A stretch of DNA of 64,000 nucleotides, from positions 6,383-70,382 of the forward strand of contig JAZQSX010000032.1 of assembly GCA_045630285.1 (NCBI GenBank), given 5' to 3'. Position numbers and translations under genes: made by a program. The stretch is from RGIG3009 sp045630285 (lineage in GTDB: Bacteria; Bacillota; Clostridia; Oscillospirales; Acutalibacteraceae). Positions 50,451 through 60,541 of this stretch are shown in pieces; within the stretch, counting starts at the first letter, position 1; each line of letters opens with the position of its first letter. The notes beneath the pieces were generated by a model. That model had not been told where the DNA came from and ran no database searches. It saw nothing but the letters and a program-made list of their open reading frames with translations.

Positions 50451-53063
50451 TTAATATGCTTGTGCCTCACGGTTCAGTTCGTACAACACCTGCATTGCTT
50501 CAATGGGTGTCAGCACGTTGACATCCAACTCACGCAAGCGGCGAATCAGATCGTTATCCACCGCCGGCAGCAGCGACAATTGTCCGTCGTCCTCCGATGC
50601 CGGTGCCGCACGGTGTACCACCGCCGTGCCGGTTTCATTCAACTCCTGTAAGATCTCACGGGCACGGGCCACCACCGCATCCGGCACACCCGCCAGCTTT
50701 GCCACCTCAATACCGTAGCTTTCGTCAGCCGGGCCACGCACAATGCGGCGCAGGAACGTAATATCGTCACCGTGCCGTTTGACTGCAATGCTGTAATTCT
50801 TGACGCCGTCTAACTGATCCTCCATCACCGTCAACTCGTGATAGTGAGTCGCAAACAGCGTTTTTGCACCCACGCGGCGTGGATCTGCTACGTATTCCAG
50901 TACCGCACGTGCAATACTCATACCGTCAAAGGTCGAGGTGCCACGGCCGATCTCATCAAACACGATAAGGCTGTTCGCTGTTGCGTGCTTGAGAATCGTT
51001 GCCACCTCGCTCATTTCCACCATAAAGGTCGATTGGCCCGAGGCCAGGTCATCCGAAGCGCCGACACGGGTAAAAATGCTGTCCACAATGCCAATAGTCG
51101 CACTTTCTGCCGGCACGAAGCTGCCGATCTGCGCCATCAGCGTGATCAGCGCCGTCTGGCGCATATACGTGGATTTACCCGCCATATTCGGGCCGGTCAA
51201 AATCACCACACGGTTTTGATTTTGATCCAACTGAACGTCGTTTGGCACAAACGGTACCTTTTGCAGCGATTCCACCACGGGATGACGACCATTTTTGATG
51301 TGGATCGTGCCGCTCATATCGATAACGGGGCAGACGTAGTTATTCCGCAACGCCACCTCAGCCAGCGCACACAGGACATCCAACGTTGCTACCGATTCCG
51401 CCGTCATCTGAATGCGGGACAACTCTGCTGCCACCGCACGGCGCACCTCAGCAAACAACTCGTATTCCAGTGCAATGGAACGGTCCTTCGCACCGAGTAC
51501 ACGGGCTTCCAGCTCTTTCAGCTCCTGCGTAATATATCGTTCAGCGTTCGCTAGCGTTTGTTTGCGTATGTAGTGCTCCGGCACTTGCTCCGTAAAGCTG
51601 CGGGACACCTCGATATAATACCCAAACACACGGTTATACCCGACCTTCAGGGTGCGAATACCGGTTTTTTCTTTTTCTTCCGCTTCGATACGGGCAATAA
51701 TGCCCGTACCGTCGGTCATATCCAGACGCAGCTCATCCAGCTCGGCATGGTAACCGGGACGGATAACGCCGCCCTCTTTGACGGTCAGCGGCGGATCGTC
51801 AACGATCGCACGACCGATCAACGAATAAACGTCCTCCAAGGGGTCGATCCGCTCACGCAGGTCGTTGAGCAGCGTACTCTTGACCCCTTGCAGCCGCTCA
51901 CGCACCGGAGCCAAACACCCAATAGTATGGTGCAAAGACCGCAGTTCCTTCGCATTCACACTGCCGTACACCACACGAGACATAATGCGCTTGAGGTCGT
52001 AAACGCCGGACAACAGCTCCTGCAGCTCCTCACGGCGCATCGGATCGTGCACCAGCTCGTCCACGGCTCCCTGACGGCGCGTGATCTGTGCCGGATGCAA
52101 CAACGGCTGCTCCACCCAGGCGTGCATCAAACGAGCACCCATCGACGTCTTCGTCCGATCCAGGACACCCAGCAAGGAGCCCTGCTTCTTGCCGCTGCGC
52201 AGCGTTTCGGAGAGCTCCAAATTGCGGCGTGTAGCGAGATCCAGACGCATATACTGCACGTCGGAATACACATTGAGATAGGCCATACGCTCCAGACCGA
52301 TCTTCTGCGTCATATACAAATAATGCAACGTGCAGCCGAGCGCCCGTACTGCCGAGAACTTTTCATCCAGCTCCACATCCCGCAGCGCACCCTTTTGGAA
52401 ATGCCCCAAAATCGTGGCTTCAGCGGCACCGTAATCAAAGCTGGCAAGCTCCGCCTGCTCTGGCTGAACCATTAAGCGATCGGTCAAAAACGTGACCGTC
52501 ACCGCATCGCCCGCAGCAACGTCGTTGAGCAACACTTCCCGTGGCGAAAACCGTGACAGCTCGTTGATGAGTCGTGCACGAATATCCGTGCCGGTAAGCT
52601 GGCACACGTGAATATCACCGGTCGACGTATCCGCAAAGCACAGACCCGCATCGACGAAGCCATCGCTGACGAACACCGTGCACAAATAATTGTTGCGAGT
52701 CTCCTCCAGCATACTGCCTTCGATCACCGTGCCCGGGGTGATGATACGCACGACTTCACGTGTCACAAGCCCCTTGGCGGTTGCAGGGTCCTCCGTCTGC
52801 TCGCAGATCGCCACCTTATATCCCTTGTTCACAAGGCGGGCAATATACCCCTCGCAGCTGTGGAACGGCACACCGCACATCGGGGCACGCTCCTCCTGTC
52901 CGCAATCCCGACCGGTAAGCACGAGCTCCAGTTCACGGGACGCCACCTTGGCATCCTCGAAAAACATCTCGTAAAAATCACCCAGACGGAAAAACAGAAT
53001 GCACTGAGGATATTGTTCCTTGATCGCCAGATACTGTTGCATCATCGGCGTGAGCGGTGCCAT
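50451..53063 (-). CDS. mutS: DNA mismatch repair protein MutS
   Basis: 870 residues, MutS1 type. N-terminal mismatch-binding motif FFRLGDFYEMFF with the Phe-x-Glu pair, connector and clamp regions, and C-terminal ABC ATPase: Walker A GPNMAGKSTYM, the FDEIGRGTSTFDGMSIARAV segment, FATHYHEL. The gap to mutL is 17 bases. The ATG at 53063 has GGGAGA nine bases away; GTG at 53072 is too close to it. Confidence 0.97.
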   Translation of the reverse strand: MAPLTPMMQQYLAIKEQYPQCILFFRLGDFYEMFFEDAKVASRELELVLTGRDCGQEERAPMCGVPFHSCEGYIARLVNKGYKVAICEQTEDPATAKGLVTREVVRIITPGTVIEGSMLEETRNNYLCTVFVSDGFVDAGLCFADTSTGDIHVCQLTGTDIRARLINELSRFSPREVLLNDVAAGDAVTVTFLTDRLMVQPEQAELASFDYGAAEATILGHFQKGALRDVELDEKFSAVRALGCTLHYLYMTQKIGLERMAYLNVYSDVQYMRLDLATRRNLELSETLRSGKKQGSLLGVLDRTKTSMGARLMHAWVEQPLLHPAQITRRQGAVDELVHDPMRREELQELLSGVYDLKRIMSRVVYGSVNAKELRSLHHTIGCLAPVRERLQGVKSTLLNDLRERIDPLEDVYSLIGRAIVDDPPLTVKEGGVIRPGYHAELDELRLDMTDGTGIIARIEAEEKEKTGIRTLKVGYNRVFGYYIEVSRSFTEQVPEHYIRKQTLANAERYITQELKELEARVLGAKDRSIALEYELFAEVRRAVAAELSRIQMTAESVATLDVLCALAEVALRNNYVCPVIDMSGTIHIKNGRHPVVESLQKVPFVPNDVQLDQNQNRVVILTGPNMAGKSTYMRQTALITLMAQIGSFVPAESATIGIVDSIFTRVGASDDLASGQSTFMVEMSEVATILKHATANSLIVFDEIGRGTSTFDGMSIARAVLEYVADPRRVGAKTLFATHYHELTVMEDQLDGVKNYSIAVKRHGDDITFLRRIVRGPADESYGIEVAKLAGVPDAVVARAREILQELNETGTAVVHRAAPASEDDGQLSLLPAVDNDLIRRLRELDVNVLTPIEAMQVLYELNREAQAY

Positions 53064-53100
53064 GCCGATCACTCTCCCTGTCTTAACTCAAAAATCCTGA

Positions 53101-53508
53101 TTAGTGGCAGCCGCCGCAGCTGCTGCAATTGCCGCTGCAGGAATGCTCGTCGTAATCGTCGGGATTGAGACCCTGTGCCGCCATATTAAGGATCGCACCA
53201 ATAGCGTTAGTCACCTTATCCATTTCGGTCTTCGCTTCGTTGTATGCAGCCATCGACTCGTTCGCCATAACCTTGGCGTACACCTCACGGATCTCCACGT
53301 TGAGCGCACGAAGCTTTTCTTCGTCTTGCTCCTCACCCTTGGCAGACTCGGCGTTAATCGCCATACGCTTGAGATTAAACTCACCGATCAGTGCCTGCAG
53401 CGCCTCATCCTCATCGGCACGGGCCTGCGCCATCTGAACCTTCACAAAACGCTCGTCCTGCTGAAGAGCGTGACCCAATTCCTTTGCCATTTCCAAAATC
53501 TGTTCCAT
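53101..53508 (-). CDS. YlbF/YmcA family protein with Cys-rich tail
   Basis: 135 residues. Helical YlbF/YmcA-type core (MEQILEMAKELGHALQQDER through the helix with VEIREVYAKVMANESMAAYN); these proteins form a complex that affects RNase Y and biofilm/sporulation in Bacillus. The C-terminus is unusual: DDYDEHSCSGNCSSCGGCH, four Cys and His residues in a short stretch, likely a metal or Fe-S site. Y-complex partners of Bacillus are known to carry Fe-S clusters, which fits. AAGGAGG precedes the ATG. Confidence 0.85.
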   Translation of the reverse strand: MEQILEMAKELGHALQQDERFVKVQMAQARADEDEALQALIGEFNLKRMAINAESAKGEEQDEEKLRALNVEIREVYAKVMANESMAAYNEAKTEMDKVTNAIGAILNMAAQGLNPDDYDEHSCSGNCSSCGGCH

Positions 53509-53521
53509 TATGATATCCTCC

Positions 53522-54928
<1,407 letters not shown>

Positions 54929-54989
54929 GAATATCCTCCACTATCGCCCCTTGAAACAGCGGTGCGATTGAAATCCGATAATTAGATAT

Positions 54990-55018
54990 ATTATAACAAA
55001 TTACGCTTCATTATTCAA
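54990..55018 (-). promoter_or_regulatory. Sigma-A promoter of the miaB-rluD operon
   Basis: Minus-strand TTGAAT (55013-55018) and TATAAT (54990-54995) with a 17-base spacer, about 60 bases before miaB. Confidence 0.85.
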
Positions 55019-55067
55019 CACTATTTCGCATTCCCAAGAAAAGATTTTGCAAAATATCAAAAAGGTG

Positions 55068-55096
55068 TTTATTTTTTTCGACAAAAGCAATATAAT
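55068..55096 (+). promoter_or_regulatory. Possible promoter of murC
   Basis: TATAAT at 55091-55096, about 24 bases before the murC ATG, with only a weak -35 (TTTATT at 55068-55073). It is divergent from the miaB promoter. Confidence 0.5.
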
Positions 55097-55119
55097 AAAA
55101 AGCATCAGGGGGCGTTATC

Positions 55120-56496
55120 ATGAAAAACACCTTTCTTCCGGGTATCAAACGAGTACATTTTGTGGGCATCGGCGGCTCGGGTATGAGCCCGCTTGCCGAG
55201 ATCCTGCACTCCCAAGGCTTCGTCATCACCGGCTCGGATGTTAACGAGTCGGATAATCTCGCACGGATGCGTCGCTTGGGCATCACGGTAAAGATGCCGC
55301 AGGCGGCAGAAAACATCGGGGATGCCGAGCTGGTCGTGTACACGGCGGCTGTGGCGCAGGACAATCCTGAGCTTGTCGCCGCCGCAAAACGGGGCATTCC
55401 GCTGATGGAGCGTGCCAAGCTGCTTGGACTGCTGTCCCGTGGTTTCGCTTCCACCGTCGCCGTTGCGGGCACGCACGGAAAAACCACCACCTCGTCGATG
55501 GTATCTCAAATTCTGCTGCAGGCAGGGCGGGATCCGTCAGTATTCATCGGCGGGCGGCTGCCGCTTATCGATGCCAACGGCCGTGCGGGTGAATCGGATG
55601 TTTTCGTGTGCGAAGCGTGCGAGTTCAAGGATCATTACCTCGAAATGACGCCGGCGATCTCGATCATTCTCAACGTGGATGCCGATCATCTGGATTATTT
55701 CGGCTCGTTGGAGGGCGTCATCGCCTCGTTCCGCAACTTTGCCACCCAAACCACCCAAACGCTGATTATCAACGCCGACGATCCCAATACCTGCCGTGCC
55801 GTTGAGGGGCTGGATCACGCTCGCATCATTCGTTTTGGCCTTTCGGACGATTGTGACTGGCAGGCCCGCAACCCTCACGTCGAGGACGGCGCTTACGGTT
55901 GCTACGAGCTGTACCACAACGGGGAAAAGCTTGCCGACGTGCGTCTGGGCGTTCCCGGATGGCACAATATTCTCAACTCCCTGGGAGCCGCAGCCGCAGC
56001 GTATCTGTGTGGTGCCACCGGCGAGGAGATCGCCGACGGGCTTACCGCCTTCCATGGTGCGGGACGCCGCTTTGAATTCCTCGGTACGGTCGGCGGGGTC
56101 ACCATTGCTGACGATTACGCCCACCACCCCACTGAGATCGAAGCAACCGTCAAAGCCGCCAAAGCGATGCCGTACGAACGTGTGTGGGCGATCTTCCAGC
56201 CCTTCACCTTCTCCCGCACCGCACGGCATCTGGACGAGTTCGCCGAGGCGCTGTCTCTGGCCGACGAGGTGATCGTCAGTGACATTATGGGTTCTCGTGA
56301 GACGAACGAATGGAACGTCTCCTCCGAGCAGATCACCGATCAGATCGACGGGGCGCATTACCTTGCCACCTTTGAGGAGATCAGCCGCTTTGTAGCGGAG
56401 CACGCCGCACCCGGCGACCTGATCCTGACAATGGGCGGCGGCGACGTATACAAATGCGCTCGCATGATTCGCTCACTGCTTGAAGGCAAAAAATAA
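55120..56496 (+). CDS. murC: UDP-N-acetylmuramate-L-alanine ligase
   Basis: 458 residues. Mur ligase fold: N-terminal UDP-binding VHFVGIGGSGMSPLAEILHS, central ATPase with GTHGKTTTSSMVSQI and CEACEFKDHYLEM, VDADHLDYFGSLEG, and the C-terminal domain with DDYAHHPTEIEATVKAAKA. Adds L-Ala to UDP-MurNAc. GGGGG precedes the ATG. Alone on the plus strand, divergent from the miaB operon; the rest of the mur pathway is not in the window. Confidence 0.97.
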   Translation: MKNTFLPGIKRVHFVGIGGSGMSPLAEILHSQGFVITGSDVNESDNLARMRRLGITVKMPQAAENIGDAELVVYTAAVAQDNPELVAAAKRGIPLMERAKLLGLLSRGFASTVAVAGTHGKTTTSSMVSQILLQAGRDPSVFIGGRLPLIDANGRAGESDVFVCEACEFKDHYLEMTPAISIILNVDADHLDYFGSLEGVIASFRNFATQTTQTLIINADDPNTCRAVEGLDHARIIRFGLSDDCDWQARNPHVEDGAYGCYELYHNGEKLADVRLGVPGWHNILNSLGAAAAAYLCGATGEEIADGLTAFHGAGRRFEFLGTVGGVTIADDYAHHPTEIEATVKAAKAMPYERVWAIFQPFTFSRTARHLDEFAEALSLADEVIVSDIMGSRETNEWNVSSEQITDQIDGAHYLATFEEISRFVAEHAAPGDLILTMGGGDVYKCARMIRSLLEGKK

Positions 56497-56504
56497 TCAC
56501 ATAA

Positions 56505-56533
56505 AAAGAACCGGCTCTGTGAGCCGGTTCTTT
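56505..56533. terminator. Bidirectional terminator between murC and the methionine synthase gene
   Basis: A 13-bp perfect stem (56505-56517 with 56521-56533) and a 3-base loop, A-rich on the left and T-rich on the right, between convergent genes. Confidence 0.92.
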
Positions 56534-56536
56534 ATT

Positions 56537-58933
56537 TTATCCAATCACCGTTTCGGCGTACCGCACCGCTTCCATAGCGTCCTTGGCGTAGTGATCGGCA
56601 CCGATTGTATCGGCATACTCCTTCGTCAGCACGGCACCGCCGACGATCACCTTGCACCACGGCGCTTTTTCCTTCAGCAAAGCGATCGTTTCCTCCATTG
56701 CCGGTACCGTCGTAGTCATCAGTGCACTGAGTCCCGCCAATGGTGCCCGCCGTTCGACAACGGCCTCCACTACCGTTTCCGGCGGCACGTCACGGCCGAG
56801 GTCGATCACCTCAAAGCCGTAATTTTCCAAAAGCAGCTTCACAATGTTTTTACCAATATCGTGAATATCGCCCTTGACGGTAGCCAGTACAAACGGGCCC
56901 GCCGACGCCGTTGTCGCCTCAGTCGCCGCCACAAACGCCTTGATGCTCTCAAACGCACCCTTGGCCGCCTCAGCGCTCATCAGCAGCTGCGGCAGGTACA
57001 CAGTCTTTTTTTCGAAGCCCTCACCCACCAAATTCAGTGCCGGAATGATCTCGCCATTCACGATCTCCAGCGGCGGCACCGTTTTCAGTAAGGCCGTTGC
57101 CATTTCTCCTGCCTTATCCTTCAGTCCCCGCACGATCGCCTGTTGCAGTTCGCTGGCTGCCGTCAACGGAGAGACGGTGGCAGTCGGCACTGCCGTCGTA
57201 GCAGCAGCGAACGTCTCTGCCGCACGAATATACCCCTCGCAATTGGGGTCCAAGCCATTCAGGGCTTTGTAGCTGTGATATACCTTCTGCATCTCTGCCG
57301 AAAACGGATTCATGATCGCCGCCGACAGTCCGCTCGCCAACGCCATAGCAAAAAACGTGCCGTTGAGCGCCTCTCGGCTCGGCAAACCAAACGAGACGTT
57401 TGACACACCGAGCGACGTATGACAACCCAGCTCGGTACGAATACGGCGAAGCGCTTCCAGTGTAACGGCGGCAGCCGTCGGATCGGCGCTCACTGCCATA
57501 GTCAGCGTATCAAAGATCAAATCGTGCCTTCCAATGCCGTACGAGGCGGCGGTATCGACGATCTTCCGGGCGATTGCCAACCGCCCCTCCACCGTCGCCG
57601 GGATGCCGTCTTCGTCCAACGTCAATGCGACCACCAGACCGCCGTATTTCTTCACAAGCGGGAATACGGCGTGCATACTCTCCGCCTTGCCGTTGACGGA
57701 ATTCACCATCGCTTTGCCGTTATAGCGACGCAGTGCGCCCTCCATAGCCGTCACGTTCGCTGTGTCGATCTGTAACGGCAGATCGGTGATCGCCTGCAGC
57801 TCGCACACCGCCGTTTTCAGCATCGACGGCTCGTCAATATCCGGCAGACCGACATTCACGTCCAGAATATGAGCGCCCGCCTCCTGCTGACGAATTCCTT
57901 CGCTGAGCAGGTAATCGATCTCGTTGTTGATCAGCGCTTGCTTAAAGCGCTTCTTACCCGTCGGGTTAATGCGCTCACCGATGAGCAGCGGCATCTTGCC
58001 AAAGACGACCGCACGCGCATACGACGAAACCACCGTACGCTGTTTACCGGTTAGCGGCAGCGGCGTTATCGAAGCCGTTGCAGCGGTCAAAGCACGGATA
58101 TATTCCGGTGTCGTGCCGCAGCAGCCTCCGGCCACACGCAGTCCTTTTCCAACCAACGATGCCAATTCCGCGGCGAACTCATCGGGCGTCACATCAAACA
58201 CGGTCTTACCGTCAACCACCTGCGGCAGACCGGCATTCGGCTTGAGCACCACCGGTACCGAGGCCGCTTGCAGCAGCTCTTCCGCCACACCCCGCAGTTG
58301 TTTCGGACCAAGCGAGCAATTCGCACCCAGCGCATCGACGCCCATACCCTCCAACAAGGCGACCATAGCTGCCGGAGAAGCCCCCGTCATCAGCTTGCCG
58401 TCCTCGCCGTAAGCGTTGGTTACGATTATCGGCAACGTGCTGTTTTCCTTGGCGGCCAGCAATGCCGCCTTCGTCTCATAGCTATCATTCATCGTTTCGA
58501 TCACGATGAGATCAGCACCATATTTGACGCCGAGCTTTACGGTTTTGGCAAATACCGCCACCGCATCCTCAAAATCCAGGTCGCCCAGCGGCTTGAGCAG
58601 CTTTCCGGACGGACCGATGTCCAACGCCACAAACCGAGGGTGCTGCACCGAAGCGGTTTCACGTGCGGCTTTGGCGTTGGTCAAGGCAGCACAAAGTATT
58701 TGCTCCAATTCCCCGTCATCGAACTTTAATGCATTGGCACCGAAGGTGTTAGTACACACCACGTTACTGCCTGCCTCATAGTAGCGGCGATGAATGTCGG
58801 TAATAACCTCCGGGTGGGTTATGTTCCAGCGTTCGGGATATTCCCCCGGCTGCAAGCCCTGTGCCTGCAAAAGCGTACCCATACCGCCGTCCAGATACAC
58901 GATATTCTCTTTCAGGAACTCCGAAAACGTCAT
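56537..58933 (-). CDS. metH: Cobalamin-dependent methionine synthase, lacking activation domain
   Basis: 798 residues. Domains: homocysteine-binding (1-~290; DGGMGTLLQAQGL, NTFGANALKF, GGCCGTTPEYI with zinc Cys), pterin/folate-binding (~310-570; LLIGERINPTGKKRFKQALI, DVNVGLPDIDE), a B12 cap (~590-670) and B12-binding domain (~680-798; DIHDIGKN with His691 as likely cobalt ligand). The SAM-dependent reactivation domain of E. coli MetH is missing; the adjacent gene supplies it. Starts in an ATGA overlap with that gene. Confidence 0.93.
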   Translation of the reverse strand: MTFSEFLKENIVYLDGGMGTLLQAQGLQPGEYPERWNITHPEVITDIHRRYYEAGSNVVCTNTFGANALKFDDGELEQILCAALTNAKAARETASVQHPRFVALDIGPSGKLLKPLGDLDFEDAVAVFAKTVKLGVKYGADLIVIETMNDSYETKAALLAAKENSTLPIIVTNAYGEDGKLMTGASPAAMVALLEGMGVDALGANCSLGPKQLRGVAEELLQAASVPVVLKPNAGLPQVVDGKTVFDVTPDEFAAELASLVGKGLRVAGGCCGTTPEYIRALTAATASITPLPLTGKQRTVVSSYARAVVFGKMPLLIGERINPTGKKRFKQALINNEIDYLLSEGIRQQEAGAHILDVNVGLPDIDEPSMLKTAVCELQAITDLPLQIDTANVTAMEGALRRYNGKAMVNSVNGKAESMHAVFPLVKKYGGLVVALTLDEDGIPATVEGRLAIARKIVDTAASYGIGRHDLIFDTLTMAVSADPTAAAVTLEALRRIRTELGCHTSLGVSNVSFGLPSREALNGTFFAMALASGLSAAIMNPFSAEMQKVYHSYKALNGLDPNCEGYIRAAETFAAATTAVPTATVSPLTAASELQQAIVRGLKDKAGEMATALLKTVPPLEIVNGEIIPALNLVGEGFEKKTVYLPQLLMSAEAAKGAFESIKAFVAATEATTASAGPFVLATVKGDIHDIGKNIVKLLLENYGFEVIDLGRDVPPETVVEAVVERRAPLAGLSALMTTTVPAMEETIALLKEKAPWCKVIVGGAVLTKEYADTIGADHYAKDAMEAVRYAETVIG

Positions 58934-59532
58934 CTCTTCGCCTTCTTTTCTTTAATACCGACAAACGCCGTCACTGATTTCGTCGGCGACATCAGTAAAC
59001 TGTCGTTAAGACACACGCCGAGCTTGTGTGCGGGATCCAACACCCGAAACACCTCACGCTGCGCCTCAAGCGGCAGATCACCGTAACCGGGGCTAAAGCG
59101 TGAAGGTGCTATATCACCGTAGTGCTTTGCCAGATCGGCACAAAAACGATCACACAGAGTCTCAATTCGTTCCGCACCGAGCGCCTGCATCATCACGGCC
59201 TTAGCGGGCGACAACCGGTTGTATTTTGCGATCAGCCGATCCGGAGCCACCCCGACCGTCGCCGCAAACAGCACCGTCTTATCACACCCGTCAAAATAAG
59301 CCGCCAGATCGGCAGAGCACAAGGACATCACACCAAAATCGCACAGCGCATCTACCAGCGTGACCGGCAATTCGCAGTAGCACACCGCATTGCTCAATAC
59401 GCCGCACATTTCGTCCCAACAGTCATACAGCAGCGCCAGCGCCGCCGCATCCACCTCTCGGCAACCGGCATAACGCAGGACGTCCGTCTCGTTCAGCGGT
59501 ATATCGCCGTACCGCTTGATCTGCACACTCAT
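58930..59532 (-). CDS. Free-standing methionine synthase activation protein
   Basis: 200 residues. Resembles the C-terminal activation domain of MetH: it contains SRFSPGYGDLPLEAQREVFR, the SAM-binding RxxPGYG motif, and a final LNDSLLMSPTKSVTAFVGI. It should methylate cob(II)alamin reductively for the adjacent MetH. Both ends overlap neighbours by ATGA (metF at 59529-59532 and metH at 58930-58933), a tight translational coupling. Cysteines near the N-terminus (YAGCREV, LYDCWDEMC) have no known role. Confidence 0.88.
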   Translation of the reverse strand: MSVQIKRYGDIPLNETDVLRYAGCREVDAAALALLYDCWDEMCGVLSNAVCYCELPVTLVDALCDFGVMSLCSADLAAYFDGCDKTVLFAATVGVAPDRLIAKYNRLSPAKAVMMQALGAERIETLCDRFCADLAKHYGDIAPSRFSPGYGDLPLEAQREVFRVLDPAHKLGVCLNDSLLMSPTKSVTAFVGIKEKKAKR

Positions 59533-60407
59533 CGTCCTAAAATATCCGACAAATTCGCCTGAATTTTCTCGGCAACGTCGGGTTTGTTCATAGAATATAC
59601 GTGGACGTTGGTGATACCGTTCGCATACAGGTCGATGATCTGGTCGGTAGCGTAAGCAATACCCGCCTGCTTCATCGCCGCAGGATCATGACCGAACTTA
59701 TCAACCAAGCTCTTAAACCGTTGCGGCATAAACGAGCCGGACAGTTTTACCGCTCGGTCAACCTGATTGGCATTGGTGATCGGCATGACGCCGGGAACGA
59801 CCGGTACGGTGATCCCCGCTTCACGAATTTTGTACAAGAAATTATACAGCAAATTGTTGTCGAAGAACATCTGCGTCGTCAAGAAGTCACAGCCCGCCTC
59901 AACCTTTTCCTTCAAATGGCAAATGTCGGTTTTTTGATCGGCACTTTCGGGGTGAATTTCCGGATAACACGCCGCACCGATGCAAAAATCCCGATTGGCC
60001 TCCTTCAGTTCACGCACCAGATCGATCGCATAGCGATAATCCCACGCACTGCGGTCGGCGTCCTGCAGCTCGGCAGGAATGTCGCCGCGCAGCGCCATTA
60101 CGTTTTCAATGCCCGCCGCTTTGATCGCTTCGATCTTTTCCTTGACCGTCTCACGGGAAGAGGAAACGCAGGTCAGGTGCGCCAGCGTCGGTACACCGTA
60201 CAGCTCTTTGATGTTTTTGGCTATATCCAGCGTGTAACGGCTGGTGCCGCCACCGGCGCCGTAGGTCACGCTCATAAAAGACGGACGCAGCTTTGCAATC
60301 TCCTCCGTCGCCGTTTTCACACTTTCAAACGCCGTCTCCGTTTTGGGAGGGAAAACCTCGAACGAGAGTGACAGCGTTTCTTTTTTCATCAGTTCTGCGA
60401 TTTTCAT
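59529..60407 (-). CDS. metF: Methylenetetrahydrofolate reductase
   Basis: 292 residues. TIM-barrel FAD enzyme giving 5-methyl-THF for MetH. Seen: SLSFEVFPPKTETAFESVKT, SVTYGAGGGTSRYTLDIA, AHLTCVSSSRETVKEKIEAI, VMALRGDIP, CIGAACYPEIHPES, FLTTQMFFDNNLLYNFL and PVVPGVMPITNANQVDRAV. First gene of the metF-activation-metH operon, with its own promoter; no SAM riboswitch is visible in the leader. Confidence 0.96.
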   Translation of the reverse strand: MKIAELMKKETLSLSFEVFPPKTETAFESVKTATEEIAKLRPSFMSVTYGAGGGTSRYTLDIAKNIKELYGVPTLAHLTCVSSSRETVKEKIEAIKAAGIENVMALRGDIPAELQDADRSAWDYRYAIDLVRELKEANRDFCIGAACYPEIHPESADQKTDICHLKEKVEAGCDFLTTQMFFDNNLLYNFLYKIREAGITVPVVPGVMPITNANQVDRAVKLSGSFMPQRFKSLVDKFGHDPAAMKQAGIAYATDQIIDLYANGITNVHVYSMNKPDVAEKIQANLSDILGR

Positions 60408-60433
60408 ACGCTTCGCCTTCTTCCTCTGTCGTC

Positions 60434-60462
60434 ATTATACAACAACCGTTTCCCATAATCAA
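60434..60462 (-). promoter_or_regulatory. Sigma-A promoter of metF-metH
   Basis: Minus-strand TTGATT (60457-60462) and TATAAT (60434-60439), 17-base spacer, giving a leader of about 20 bases before metF. Confidence 0.85.
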
Positions 60463-60501
60463 GAAAAATCCCAAGATCGCATCACGGTGCCGAAAAGCGA
60501 A

Positions 60502-60531
60502 ACCGCAGCAGTAGCGAACTACTGCTGCGGT
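60502..60531 (-). terminator. Terminator of the surface esterase gene
   Basis: A 13-bp perfect stem (60502-60514 with 60519-60531) and 4-base loop, followed on the minus strand by a mixed T-rich tract. It is 11 bases past the esterase stop codon. Confidence 0.8.
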
Positions 60532-60541
60532 CAAATCGCCG

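Noticed and set aside
60408..60501. SAM or cobalamin riboswitch before metF.
   Set aside because: The promoter predicts a leader of only about 20 bases and none of the conserved blocks is present.
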